Shown here: positions 41,986-49,848 of the stretch, piece after piece
How positions within the stretch are numbered: the first letter of the stretch is position 1
How the letters are laid out: every line of letters starts with the position of its first letter
Assembly: GCA_017560905.1 (NCBI GenBank)
Contig: JAFZEA010000029.1
Coordinates: 1-49,848 of the forward strand
DNA length: 49,848 nucleotides
From: Clostridia bacterium
Lineage (GTDB): Bacteria; Bacillota; Clostridia; Oscillospirales; QAKW01
Direction: 5' to 3'
Translations under genes and position numbers: made by a program
The notes under the pieces: model-generated
What the model was told of the DNA's origin: nothing
The model's input: only the letters and a program-made list of their open reading frames with translations
The model's database searches: none

Positions 41986-42014
41986 AGTGTACACCAAATT
42001 CCCGTTTTTGTCAA
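41986..42014 (-). promoter_or_regulatory. sigma-A promoter of htpG
   Basis: TTGACA (42014-42009), 17 bases, TACACT (41991-41986) on the minus strand. Confidence 0.88.
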
Positions 42015-42104
42015 CCAAAACCGCCGTTTTTGCGCCGTTTATGGACAATCGCTATATTTATTACACAATTCGTTAAAATTATTTGTTAATTTCATATAAA
42101 ATAC

Positions 42105-42133
42105 TTGTATTTATAATAAAAGTATGTTATTAT
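42105..42133 (+). promoter_or_regulatory. promoter of the large surface protein gene
   Basis: TTGTAT, 17 bases, TATTAT, 36 bases before the ATG, which follows GAGGTGG. Confidence 0.6.
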
Positions 42134-42168
42134 TTAGTAGTATCAAAATATTTTTTTGAGGTGGTAAC

Positions 42169-45100
42169 ATGAAAACTATCAGAAAAACCAAGATCGTCTC
42201 TTTTCTGTGCATCATAGCCATGCTTTTCAGTATGTGCTCTATGTTTGCGCTGGCAGAGGCAACCTACTCCAATCCTATCGTTGTAAACGGCTCTTCCTAC
42301 GACAACGATAAGACCCCGCCTGCCCATGACATTTCTGTTATGAGCTTTAACATTCTGCAGTCCGGCGCAGGCACATATGACAAGCCTGCCAACCGTCTGA
42401 ATTATGTTATGACCACCATCCAAACCTTTGAACCCGACGTAATCGGTGTGCAGGAAGCCTCCGACACCAAGGTAAACGGCTTTACCTGGTCTACTTCTCT
42501 TGTTCAGAGAATGTCTGCCCTCGGCTACACCGCCGTCACCCTCAACAATGATGCTCTGTACAATGACGGTGTTAGATGCGGCAGCACTGACATTTCCAAC
42601 GGTTTGATCATCTTCTACAAGACCGACCGTTTCACGGCCACCGCCTATGGTCGTAAGAATATGGTCGTTACAGCCAATTATACCGAAACCATTTTGGGCT
42701 CCATCACGCGGCCCGCAACCAAGACCGATGACGGTCGCTGGTATCAGTGGGTCAAGCTGACCGATAACGAGAAGAACACCGAGTTCTACATGTACAACAC
42801 CCATCTGAGCGTCAACGGCGGTGCTGATGATGAAGGATGGGGACAGTACGATGAAGAGCAGGCCGCTTCTATCGGTGAGCAGTGCCGTACCCAGCAGATC
42901 AAGATGATCTTTGACAGCATCAACTCCGTTGCCGCCGATCAGCCCTTCTTCGTTACAGGTGACTTTAACACAGGCAACAATTCTGCCACCTCCGACGAAT
43001 CCACCGGTCAGTTAGGTCTTCTTGCCAACTATCCCTATGTAGGCGATTCTGCCGAGATTGCCGACAGCAACATTTCTGCGCATCCCAACGGCCGTATCGA
43101 CCACATCTATGTCAATGCCGATCTGACCAAGGTAATTGAGCACCGTGCCGCACAGGAAAACGTTGACGGCCGCGCCCCTTCCGACCACTATGCTCTGGTA
43201 TCATACAACAACTACTCCCCCAACGTCACCTTCGGCGACGGCGAATATGACAGAGTCAACGGTATTTTCACCACAACCTCTGACAGCAGTTCCTATACCT
43301 TTGACATCACCGACAATACCACTGCCGAAAATCTGAGTTGGAGCATCAGCGGTGCCAACGGCAATACCGTCGCTCTGAACGACGCTTACAATACCTACAC
43401 CATCAACTTTACTTCCGGCGGCAAAAACCTCGGTTCCGTCAAGGCAACCATCAAGTACACCGGTGCCGCCACCGCTACCGTTACCGCGTCTCAGGCGCTC
43501 AACAGCTATTTTGCCAACGACGCTTATCACGTAATCGTTAACAATACCACCGATTCGATCAAACTGAACGTCGCAGGCGGCACGCTGTACAACGGCAGCT
43601 CTTCTTTGGGCACTGCCTATACCGTAAACGGTATTGCCGGTGGCAGAACGGAGTATTCCGTTTCCACCGCAGGTCATACCTATCCCCTCTACATCTATAA
43701 AGAAACTGCCTCCGCAGCAAGCAACACCATCTACATTGACAACAATTTTGCCGGCGAGACCGGTACCGTTGCATTCTATGACGGCACCGACGTTATCCTG
43801 GCAAAGGGTCAGGTCACTGCACTGAGCACACTGGAAGCCTTTGCGAAGAAATATTCCTCCAGCAACGGATATACCGCACGTGTTGCCGCCGGTACCTATG
43901 AAGGAAACACCACCGCTTTCAAAGCCAACGTTACCATCTTGGGTATCAACGCTGACAAGCCCGCCATCGACGGCAACTGGAATCTCAATGCCGCCAGAGG
44001 TGAGGAAACCGTCATTCTCGGCCGTTTGTACTTCTCTGCTCCCGGCAACCGCACCTATACCGTTAAGGGCTTTACCTTCAGCGGATACTGGGCCGATACC
44101 GCCGCTATCTACCTTTCTTCCAGCGGCTCCACCGAAGACCAGCTCAAGAACACCTTGACCATGGATATTGAGAACAATATCTTTGACGGTTACGGTGATG
44201 CGTACAACGATGCTGCCATCCGTGGTAACAACGCCATCCAGAAGTCCGGTATCATCGCAGGAAACTACTTCAAATACAACGGTAACGAGGGTACCCGCGA
44301 CAACCGCAGCATCTTCTTCCGTAACATCAAGGGTCTGACCATTGAAAACAACCGCTTTGTCAACGTTCCTCTCCCCATGTGGTTGACCAGTGAATATACC
44401 AACGATGGTGCTTCTTATCCCGGTTGGGCCGTATACACCGTTCAGTCCAATCGTTTTGAAGCCTGCAAATATATTTCCAACAACATCACCAACATCGGCA
44501 GCAACACTGCCGCCGACATCAAGTACCTCGACAACGACTTTATCCGCTGCGCATACTTCACCAGCAACTATGCTATCATTGATGTGCAGATCACAGATAC
44601 CACCTACAAGAATGTATTTGAAAACGTTTCTTTCACTGCCGAAGGAAACCGCTTTATTGGAACCAATCGTTCTATCGCCGTTCGCCGTGCAAGCAACAAA
44701 GATACCAACGCAGAGAATATGAACGATATGAGCAAAATGACGGTTAAGATCAACCGCAATATGTTCTACAAGGCACACGAGCATCATTCACAGGCCTCCA
44801 ACCTGCGTGTCAACCTGCGCTTCAGCTTCCTGCCGGACAGCACACTGACCCCCGACAAAGCGCTCAGCACTAACAACTGGGATTTCCGTTACAATTACTT
44901 TGAATCCGACGTATACAACACCAATGGTGACAGCACCTACGGTGTCAAAACTGACAACATTGCCAACCCCGCCAACTACATGAATATCAATGTAGACAAA
45001 ACAGTTGATTCCAAGACCACCACCGTCAACAGTTTTGCTTTAAATTCCGCAATGTATACGCCCTACTACGTTGACGAGGCTATGACTACCCTGAGCAACG

Positions 45101-46782
45101 GCAGCACCCCCACACTGAACATTACCGCCGCCGACAGCACCGTCACCTATGACGGCGCACCCCATAGCATCGAGGTCACTGCCGACAATTACGCTACCGT
45201 CCTGTACGGTACCGTAAACGGCACTTACGACCTGACCGAAGCTCCCGCCTATACCGAGGCAGGTAAATACAACATTTACTACAAGGTTTCCCGTCAGGGC
45301 TATACCACGGTTACCGGCACCGTAAAACTGACCATTCAGCCCCTTACCGACCGTGTCATCGCCATAAATGATATGGTTAAGCTGTACACAGGCGAAGCCT
45401 ACGCGCTTAGCTTTACTCCCATAGCAGGCGATATCGTTACCTACACCGTTAACGGTGCTACCTACAGCACAATGCCCGCCTTCACCGAGATCGGCACCTA
45501 CGACATCACCGTCACAGTTGTCAACAACAATATGGGCGGCGGCACCTGCAATGCAAAGCTGATCATCATCGACCCCTCCTTGTCCGACGTAGTCGTTACA
45601 GGTTATCACGGTTTCTATGACGGCAAGGCGCACGGTGTAACCGTTTCCGGTATCATTCCCGATGATATGAGCATTTCCTATTCCGTAAACGGCGGTGCGT
45701 ACACCGCAACTGCGCCCACCTTCACAAGCGTGGGCGAATACACTGTAAATGTCAAGTTCGGCGGCGCACAGTATACCGACATCATCCGCACCGCCACCGT
45801 CACCATCTCCCCCGTTATGATCACAGGTATTGAGGTAGCAGGTTATCACGATTTCTATGACGGCAAGGCGCACGGTGTAACCATTACCGGTATCATTCCC
45901 GACGATATGAGCATTTCCTATTCCGTGAACGGCGGTGCGTATACCGCAACTGCACCCACCTTCACAAACGTGGGCGAATACACTGTAAATGTCAAGTTTG
46001 GCGGCGCACGGTATGCCGAAATCATCCGCACCGCCACCGTCACCATCTCCCCCGTTATGATCACAGGTGTTGAGGTAGCAGGTTATGAGGGTATCGTAGA
46101 CGGAGCGGCTCACGGCTTGACCATCAGCGGCACACAGAAGGGTGACACCGTTACCTACACCGTTAACGGCCGTGTGACCACCCAAGCCCCCACCTTCACA
46201 AACGAAGGCACCTACGTTATCACCGTTACCATCAGCCGTGCAAACCACGTTGACAGACTGTTTGCCACAACGGTTATTCTGACCGGTACTGATGATCTCT
46301 ATGATTTCTTCAATCTGACCACCGGAGAGATCACCGTAGTCGATCAGCAAACCAAGTTGTCCAATCTGACATGGGCCTCCGAGCTGTCTTTGACCGCTGA
46401 CGGCCAGAGATTCTTGGCCATCGGTAACATCTCGGTTATCTCCTACGGCGTCAAGTATGCCGCCAACATCAATGACCTTATCGACTATGCCCATGATCGC
46501 AAGAACGGCCTGACCACACTCGACTCCACCGACACTGTCATTGAAATGGAAAGCGCCGAGAACAACGAAGGCCTCAACCCCCTCTACCGCACTACCAATT
46601 ACACCATCACCAATCTTCAGCCCCTGCGCGAGAGATACGCTATGGCCTATATCCGCTATGTAGTTGACGGTGTGGTTTACGAAGAATACGGCACCATCAC
46701 TGCCGCTTCCACTTACCTTGACAACGGTTTGATTGGCGGCATCGGCGGTACCGAAGACAGAGAAGACATTCTTGATGACTAA
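42169..46782 (+). CDS. secreted endonuclease/exonuclease/phosphatase-fold surface protein with repeats
   Basis: The 1,537-residue protein has a signal peptide (cleavage near MFALAEA). Residues about 52-350 form an EEP/DNase I-like domain with SVMSFNILQ, VIGVQEA, YNTHLSVN, VTGDFNTG, GRIDHIYVN and the PSDHYALV end; the metal and catalytic residues are present. It may cleave nucleic acid, sphingomyelin or inositol phosphates. Then come an Ig-like region, a parallel beta-helix (about 540-1000), and MBG/Ig-like repeats (about 985-1365), two almost identical. No LPXTG or SLH motif is seen. A VYEEYG-type C-terminal Ig-like domain closes it. Confidence 0.85.
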   Translation: MKTIRKTKIVSFLCIIAMLFSMCSMFALAEATYSNPIVVNGSSYDNDKTPPAHDISVMSFNILQSGAGTYDKPANRLNYVMTTIQTFEPDVIGVQEASDTKVNGFTWSTSLVQRMSALGYTAVTLNNDALYNDGVRCGSTDISNGLIIFYKTDRFTATAYGRKNMVVTANYTETILGSITRPATKTDDGRWYQWVKLTDNEKNTEFYMYNTHLSVNGGADDEGWGQYDEEQAASIGEQCRTQQIKMIFDSINSVAADQPFFVTGDFNTGNNSATSDESTGQLGLLANYPYVGDSAEIADSNISAHPNGRIDHIYVNADLTKVIEHRAAQENVDGRAPSDHYALVSYNNYSPNVTFGDGEYDRVNGIFTTTSDSSSYTFDITDNTTAENLSWSISGANGNTVALNDAYNTYTINFTSGGKNLGSVKATIKYTGAATATVTASQALNSYFANDAYHVIVNNTTDSIKLNVAGGTLYNGSSSLGTAYTVNGIAGGRTEYSVSTAGHTYPLYIYKETASAASNTIYIDNNFAGETGTVAFYDGTDVILAKGQVTALSTLEAFAKKYSSSNGYTARVAAGTYEGNTTAFKANVTILGINADKPAIDGNWNLNAARGEETVILGRLYFSAPGNRTYTVKGFTFSGYWADTAAIYLSSSGSTEDQLKNTLTMDIENNIFDGYGDAYNDAAIRGNNAIQKSGIIAGNYFKYNGNEGTRDNRSIFFRNIKGLTIENNRFVNVPLPMWLTSEYTNDGASYPGWAVYTVQSNRFEACKYISNNITNIGSNTAADIKYLDNDFIRCAYFTSNYAIIDVQITDTTYKNVFENVSFTAEGNRFIGTNRSIAVRRASNKDTNAENMNDMSKMTVKINRNMFYKAHEHHSQASNLRVNLRFSFLPDSTLTPDKALSTNNWDFRYNYFESDVYNTNGDSTYGVKTDNIANPANYMNINVDKTVDSKTTTVNSFALNSAMYTPYYVDEAMTTLSNGSTPTLNITAADSTVTYDGAPHSIEVTADNYATVLYGTVNGTYDLTEAPAYTEAGKYNIYYKVSRQGYTTVTGTVKLTIQPLTDRVIAINDMVKLYTGEAYALSFTPIAGDIVTYTVNGATYSTMPAFTEIGTYDITVTVVNNNMGGGTCNAKLIIIDPSLSDVVVTGYHGFYDGKAHGVTVSGIIPDDMSISYSVNGGAYTATAPTFTSVGEYTVNVKFGGAQYTDIIRTATVTISPVMITGIEVAGYHDFYDGKAHGVTITGIIPDDMSISYSVNGGAYTATAPTFTNVGEYTVNVKFGGARYAEIIRTATVTISPVMITGVEVAGYEGIVDGAAHGLTISGTQKGDTVTYTVNGRVTTQAPTFTNEGTYVITVTISRANHVDRLFATTVILTGTDDLYDFFNLTTGEITVVDQQTKLSNLTWASELSLTADGQRFLAIGNISVISYGVKYAANINDLIDYAHDRKNGLTTLDSTDTVIEMESAENNEGLNPLYRTTNYTITNLQPLRERYAMAYIRYVVDGVVYEEYGTITAASTYLDNGLIGGIGGTEDREDILDD
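45601..46080 (+). repeat. two 240-bp tandem repeats within the surface protein gene
   Basis: 45601-45840 and 45841-46080 are nearly identical with exact 240-base period, each encoding an 80-residue domain (GYH[GD]FYDGKAHGVT ... NGGAYTATAPTFT). A third, diverged copy follows from 46081. Confidence 0.95.
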
Positions 46783-46785
46783 TTA

Positions 46786-46836
46786 AAAAAATAAAGCGTT
46801 TGTTTAACAGTTTGTTAAACAAACGCTTTATTTTTT
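46786..46836. terminator. long bidirectional terminator
   Basis: A perfect 24-bp stem (inner arm GCGTTTGTTTAACA) with a three-base loop and T runs both ways. The tcdA stop lies inside it. Confidence 0.93.
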
Positions 46837-47525
46837 ATTATTAAATCTTTGATGACCTCACCGGCCATGATCATCCCCATCACACCGGGAACATAAGACA
46901 TACTGCCGGGGGTTGCTCGCCGCTCACCCGCTTCGGGTTGCAGTTTTATGGGCGGCTCTTGGGAATAGACCACCTTCAAATGCGTAATCCCCCGCTTGCG
47001 CAGTTCGGTACGCATTACTTTGGCCAGCGGGCATACCGACGTTTTGGCAAGGTCGGCCACCTCAAAGGCAGACGCATCCAACTTATTGCCCGCCCCCATT
47101 GCCGCAATCAGTGGCACACCTTGGGCTGCGCAGCGTACAGCCAGCTCAATTTTTCCGCTGACAGAATCAATGCAGTCGAGTACGTAATCATACTCAGAGA
47201 AATCCATCTCGCTCTCCGGCACAAAAAACATTTGTCGGGCCTCCACCTGCACGCCGGGTGCCGCCAATGCAAGCCGCTTTGCCGCCACTTCAACCTTAGG
47301 CTCGCCCACCGTATCCGCGGTAGCAAACAACTGACGATTGAGATTGCTCAGTGCGATTTCATCACTGTCGATCAATGTGAGATGTCCCACACCGCCTCTG
47401 GCCAGTGCCTCCGCCGCATAAGAACCCACACCGCCGATGCCGAATACCGCCACCTTGGCGTGCTCCAGCCGATCGAGCGCCTCCTGCCCGACCAGTCGGG
47501 CGGAGCGTTGCAAATACTCTCTCAT
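46815..47525 (-). CDS. tcdA: tRNA threonylcarbamoyladenosine dehydratase TcdA (ThiF/HesA fold)
   Basis: The 236-residue E1-like protein has the Rossmann nucleotide motif FGIGGVGSYAAEALARGG, LIDSDEIALSNLNRQ, and DCIDSVSGKIEL, and ends with GSMSYVPGVMGMIMAGEVIK. It uses ATP to cyclise t6A37 in tRNA. It overlaps the asnA stop by one base (TAATG), so it is probably co-translated. Confidence 0.93.
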   Translation of the reverse strand: MREYLQRSARLVGQEALDRLEHAKVAVFGIGGVGSYAAEALARGGVGHLTLIDSDEIALSNLNRQLFATADTVGEPKVEVAAKRLALAAPGVQVEARQMFFVPESEMDFSEYDYVLDCIDSVSGKIELAVRCAAQGVPLIAAMGAGNKLDASAFEVADLAKTSVCPLAKVMRTELRKRGITHLKVVYSQEPPIKLQPEAGERRATPGSMSYVPGVMGMIMAGEVIKDLIIKNKAFV

Positions 47526-48532
47526 TATAGTAAGGACACGCCGTGAGCGGCGGCCTCCTCTAAAATCTCGTCGCTCCAGATAGAAGCCTGCACTTCACCG
47601 ATATGTAGCTTTTCCAGCAAAAACAGGCACAATCTGGACTGTCCGATACCGCCACCGATGGTCAGCGGCAACTTATCTGTCAGAATACCCTGATGATAGG
47701 GAAACTTTTCTCTGTCGGTGGCGCCACAGATCTCAAGCTGCGCCTTGAGCGTATCCGCATTAACACGGATACCCATGCTGGACAGTTCTATAGGTTGCTC
47801 CATAATTTCATTCCAGACCAACAGATCACCGTTGAGTGACCAGTCATCATAATCGGGCGCTCTGCCGTCGTGCTTTTGTCCATCGGCCAGCACACCGCCG
47901 ATCTGCTCAATAAATACCGTCTTTTTCTCCCGAACGATAGCGGCTTCTCTCTCCTTGGGAGTAAGGTCGGGATATTTCTCCTGCAATTTAGAAGAAGTGA
48001 TAAAGTATACACTTTTTTCCACGGGACGGGCAAGCTCCGGATATCGCTCGGACACCTTCTTTTTCGTTTCCCACAAGGCGTTAACGATCTTGATGACCAC
48101 GTCTTCCAAAAAGAAACGATTGCGATCCTCAGCGGTAATAACTCTCTCCCAGTCCCACTGGTCAACGTAAATGGAGTGCACATTGTCCATATCGTCATCT
48201 CTGCGAATGGCACACATATCGGTATACAAGCCCTCACCGGGAGCAAAACCATAGCGATATAGGGCCATACGCTTCCACTTGGCCAATGACTGCACCACCT
48301 CAGCCTGCACACCGCAAGCCTTGATATCAAACTCTACCTTGCGCTCAAAACCATTGAGGTCATCGTTGATACCGCTGCCTCGGGACACAAACAACGGCGC
48401 ACTGATGCGCTCAAGCCGCAGTGCCAGCGACAACTCTTTTTGAAAAGTATCCTTAACAAATTTAATGGCTTTTTGCGTTTCTCTGAGTGACAACGGAGAA
48501 GCATAGCCCTCCGCCCATATAAATCCTTTCAT
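47525..48532 (-). CDS. asnA: aspartate-ammonia ligase AsnA
   Basis: The 335-residue enzyme matches AsnA: FVKDTFQKELSLALRLERI, APLFVSRGSGINDDLNGFER, the VVQSLAKWKRMALYRYGF segment, YTDMCAIRRDDDMDN-like block and the C-terminal GGGIGQSRLCLFLL. It makes asparagine from aspartate and ammonia with ATP, using a class II aminoacyl-tRNA synthetase-like fold. Confidence 0.97.
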   Translation of the reverse strand: MKGFIWAEGYASPLSLRETQKAIKFVKDTFQKELSLALRLERISAPLFVSRGSGINDDLNGFERKVEFDIKACGVQAEVVQSLAKWKRMALYRYGFAPGEGLYTDMCAIRRDDDMDNVHSIYVDQWDWERVITAEDRNRFFLEDVVIKIVNALWETKKKVSERYPELARPVEKSVYFITSSKLQEKYPDLTPKEREAAIVREKKTVFIEQIGGVLADGQKHDGRAPDYDDWSLNGDLLVWNEIMEQPIELSSMGIRVNADTLKAQLEICGATDREKFPYHQGILTDKLPLTIGGGIGQSRLCLFLLEKLHIGEVQASIWSDEILEEAAAHGVSLL

Positions 48533-48546
48533 AAGTCCAACCTTTC

Positions 48547-49488
48547 TCAGAATGTTGCAATCGGTTTCTTGGGCGCAGAGGTAACGGCAATTTCCTTTAC
48601 TGAAAGAACCGGTCCTTTCTGCCTGTAAACCGAGTGATATTTAAACTGCAGCTCTGCGGTCACATATCCCCAGCTCTGATTGCGCAGGTGTGCCGTATTC
48701 TTGTACTCACACATAAATCCGGCAAACTGTATATCCTCCACACAGCAGGTCATCACCTGTCTGCCGCAGATAAAGTTGCCCTCGGGAATTTCTGCCGCAC
48801 CGCAGATCAACATTCCCTTGATCTTAAATTTCTTGCCCACATAAAGCTCCGGGCTTTCGCTGACCTCACGGTACCAGACCGCATAGTCCTCATCCTTAAT
48901 AACGATCAGATCGGCATTCACGTCAAAGGGCAGGGGATCCTCAATGGTATCAGGCACCACGCTACCATCCTCGTATTCATAGAGAATGTCACATCTGCGA
49001 TTAAGCGCCCGCACCAAACGGTGAAACTGCTCTATATCCATATCCGGACGGGAACGGTTAAAAACGATCATTTCCGCCCCTGCGATCTTATCCACGGTCT
49101 GCTGGCGCATATTGCCGTTATACACCAAAAACGTAGTGGCATCAATAAAGGTATACTGTTGATACACCACCCAGTTATTCGGCAAATTCTGTATCAGCAT
49201 GCTCAGCGGCCACATACCGTTATATTCCACCATAACACGCTGAATACCATATTTTTTCTCAAAGCGGGACAGCAAAAAGGGACTGATATCCTCCGGTTCC
49301 TCCAGCATTTCTACAAAGACGTTCTGAGAGGAAAACCGATCTCTCTGCAATTCAATCTCGCCTTCCTCGCACATCAACACCAAGGTCTTCTCGCCGTCGT
49401 TAAAACGTTCATCCTCCAAGGCGCCTTGAATAAAGGTGGTTTTGCCGGCATCCAAAAAGCCGGAAAATATATATACGGGAATTTCCAT
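48547..49488 (-). CDS. CobW/COG0523-like GTPase fused to a C-terminal OB-like domain
   Basis: The 313-residue protein begins VYIFSGFLDAGKTTFIQ, the COG0523 P-loop, but lacks a clear CxCC metal motif; CEEGEIELQ sits where switch I is expected and FNRSRPD replaces the NKxD guanine motif. The C-terminal third (from about 215: YVGKKFKIKGMLICGA, FICGRQVMTCC) resembles the OB-like domain of YcgQ/TIGR03943 proteins that partner COG0523 GTPases. A metal-related role is plausible. It follows the next CobW gene by one base. Confidence 0.75.
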   Translation of the reverse strand: MEIPVYIFSGFLDAGKTTFIQGALEDERFNDGEKTLVLMCEEGEIELQRDRFSSQNVFVEMLEEPEDISPFLLSRFEKKYGIQRVMVEYNGMWPLSMLIQNLPNNWVVYQQYTFIDATTFLVYNGNMRQQTVDKIAGAEMIVFNRSRPDMDIEQFHRLVRALNRRCDILYEYEDGSVVPDTIEDPLPFDVNADLIVIKDEDYAVWYREVSESPELYVGKKFKIKGMLICGAAEIPEGNFICGRQVMTCCVEDIQFAGFMCEYKNTAHLRNQSWGYVTAELQFKYHSVYRQKGPVLSVKEIAVTSAPKKPIATF

Positions 49489-49489
49489 A

Positions 49490-49848
49490 TTACTCTACTC
49501 CGAACAGTTTGCAAAGTTCATTTTCGTCAAGGCCGCTGCCGATGACACAAATCTTGCCGATGACCTGCGGCGCACCGACTCTCACGTTGCTCTCGCCAGG
49601 AACGTAATCAAAATAGATCCACTCGCCGTTTACATCGGCCACCATACCCTTGGCACGGAGCACCTGTCCGAAACGGTGCGTATCAAGCAACGCTTCCAGT
49701 GCCTCACCAATGGATTCTTTGCTGTATTTTGCGGTCGTTTCTCTGCCGAAGCTGACAAATACATCGTCTGCGTGATGGTGATGATCATGACATCCGCAGG
49801 AACATTCTTCATCGTGGTGATGATGCTCGTGATGCTCGTGATCGTGAC
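49490..49848 (-). CDS. CobW/COG0523 family protein, C-terminal part with His/Cys-rich run
   Basis: The gene enters from the right edge; 118 C-terminal residues are visible. The first part is a His-rich run (HHEHHHHDEECSCGCHDHHH) with a CxCxC motif. It is followed by a small C-terminal domain (VFVSFGRETTAKYS ... RAKGMVADVNGEWIYFDYVP) as in CobW_C. Such proteins are GTP-dependent metallochaperones or metal stores for Zn, Co or Ni. It is one base upstream of the second GTPase gene, so the two form an operon. Confidence 0.8.
   Translation of the reverse strand, partial: HDHEHHEHHHHDEECSCGCHDHHHHADDVFVSFGRETTAKYSKESIGEALEALLDTHRFGQVLRAKGMVADVNGEWIYFDYVPGESNVRVGAPQVIGKICVIGSGLDENELCKLFGVE

Noticed and set aside
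43201-44787. 528-codon minus-strand frame opposite the surface protein
   Set aside because: Antisense shadow of a low-stop repetitive gene; no SD, no domains.
45601-46275. possible CRISPR-like or phase-variable repeat array
   Set aside because: Repeats are 240 bases, in frame and protein-coding with no spacers; they are domain duplications.
45040-46494. 484-codon minus-strand frame with internal repeats
   Set aside because: Its repeats merely mirror the 240-bp repeats of the real plus-strand gene.

Overview
The window (49.8 kb) looks like chromosome from an anaerobic, endospore-forming member of the Clostridia, most likely an uncultured Oscillospiraceae-type Firmicute. The evidence is a Spo0A response regulator with its own 0A boxes, an alpha/beta small acid-soluble spore protein gene behind a sigma-G-like promoter, clean Gram-positive Shine-Dalgarno and sigma-A signals, a perfect CIRCE operator, an LTA-synthase-like sulfatase and lipoprotein-anchored ABC binding proteins. 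There is no rRNA, tRNA, CRISPR array or intact transposon.

Layout. 1-3025 (minus): a BMP-family nucleoside/simple-sugar ABC importer (binding lipoprotein, double ATPase, first permease cut by the edge) with a palindromic operator at its promoter. 3401-5627 (minus): a beta-CASP metallo-hydrolase and mntP. 5710-8810 (plus): a 29-aa membrane ORF, an LTA-synthase-like sulfatase with SLH-like C-terminal repeats, and an internally deleted kinase-like remnant. 8818-10615 (minus): an alanine/glycine symporter under a tandem glycine riboswitch. 10771-15135 (plus): a structured noncoding RNA, an attenuator-like terminator and the potABCD polyamine importer. 15295-18093 (minus): a PHP-domain protein, two micro-genes, DegV and a 46-aa flavoprotein remnant. 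18250-21414: a DeoR-family regulator (plus) facing a polar amino acid ABC importer (minus). 21592-25685 (minus): FtsK/SpoIIIE, UppP and an SDR. 25786-30215 (plus): recG, the spore protein and glgB. 30274-31644: a 94-bp MITE-like element and a PrsA-like foldase (minus). 31748-36413 (plus): rlmD, an orphan Imm32-like gene, displaced rlmD-like tails, then ybaK, a lipid kinase, an SGNH hydrolase and an Lrp regulator. 36431-38672 (plus): spo0A and a GT4 glycosyltransferase. 38751-42014 (minus): a LOG-family protein, a frameshifted small ORF, a leaderless YgjP-like metallopeptidase and htpG. 42105-46782 (plus): a 1,537-aa secreted nuclease/phosphatase-like surface protein with 240-bp tandem repeats. 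46815-49848 (minus): tcdA, asnA and two CobW/COG0523 GTPases, the second carrying a His/Cys-rich metal-binding run and cut by the window edge.

How it fits together. Most of the window is housekeeping: importers, envelope synthesis, DNA repair and segregation, sporulation control and metal handling. The unusual material lies in the gaps: a roughly 310-nt RNA closed by a long-range stem, three short genes that keep promoter, ribosome site, start and stop but have lost most of their body, repeated 3-prime tails next to rlmD that look like integration scars, and a Spo0A whose receiver domain has lost residues normally needed for phospho-signalling. All function calls rest on reading motifs and context by eye; no database search was run.
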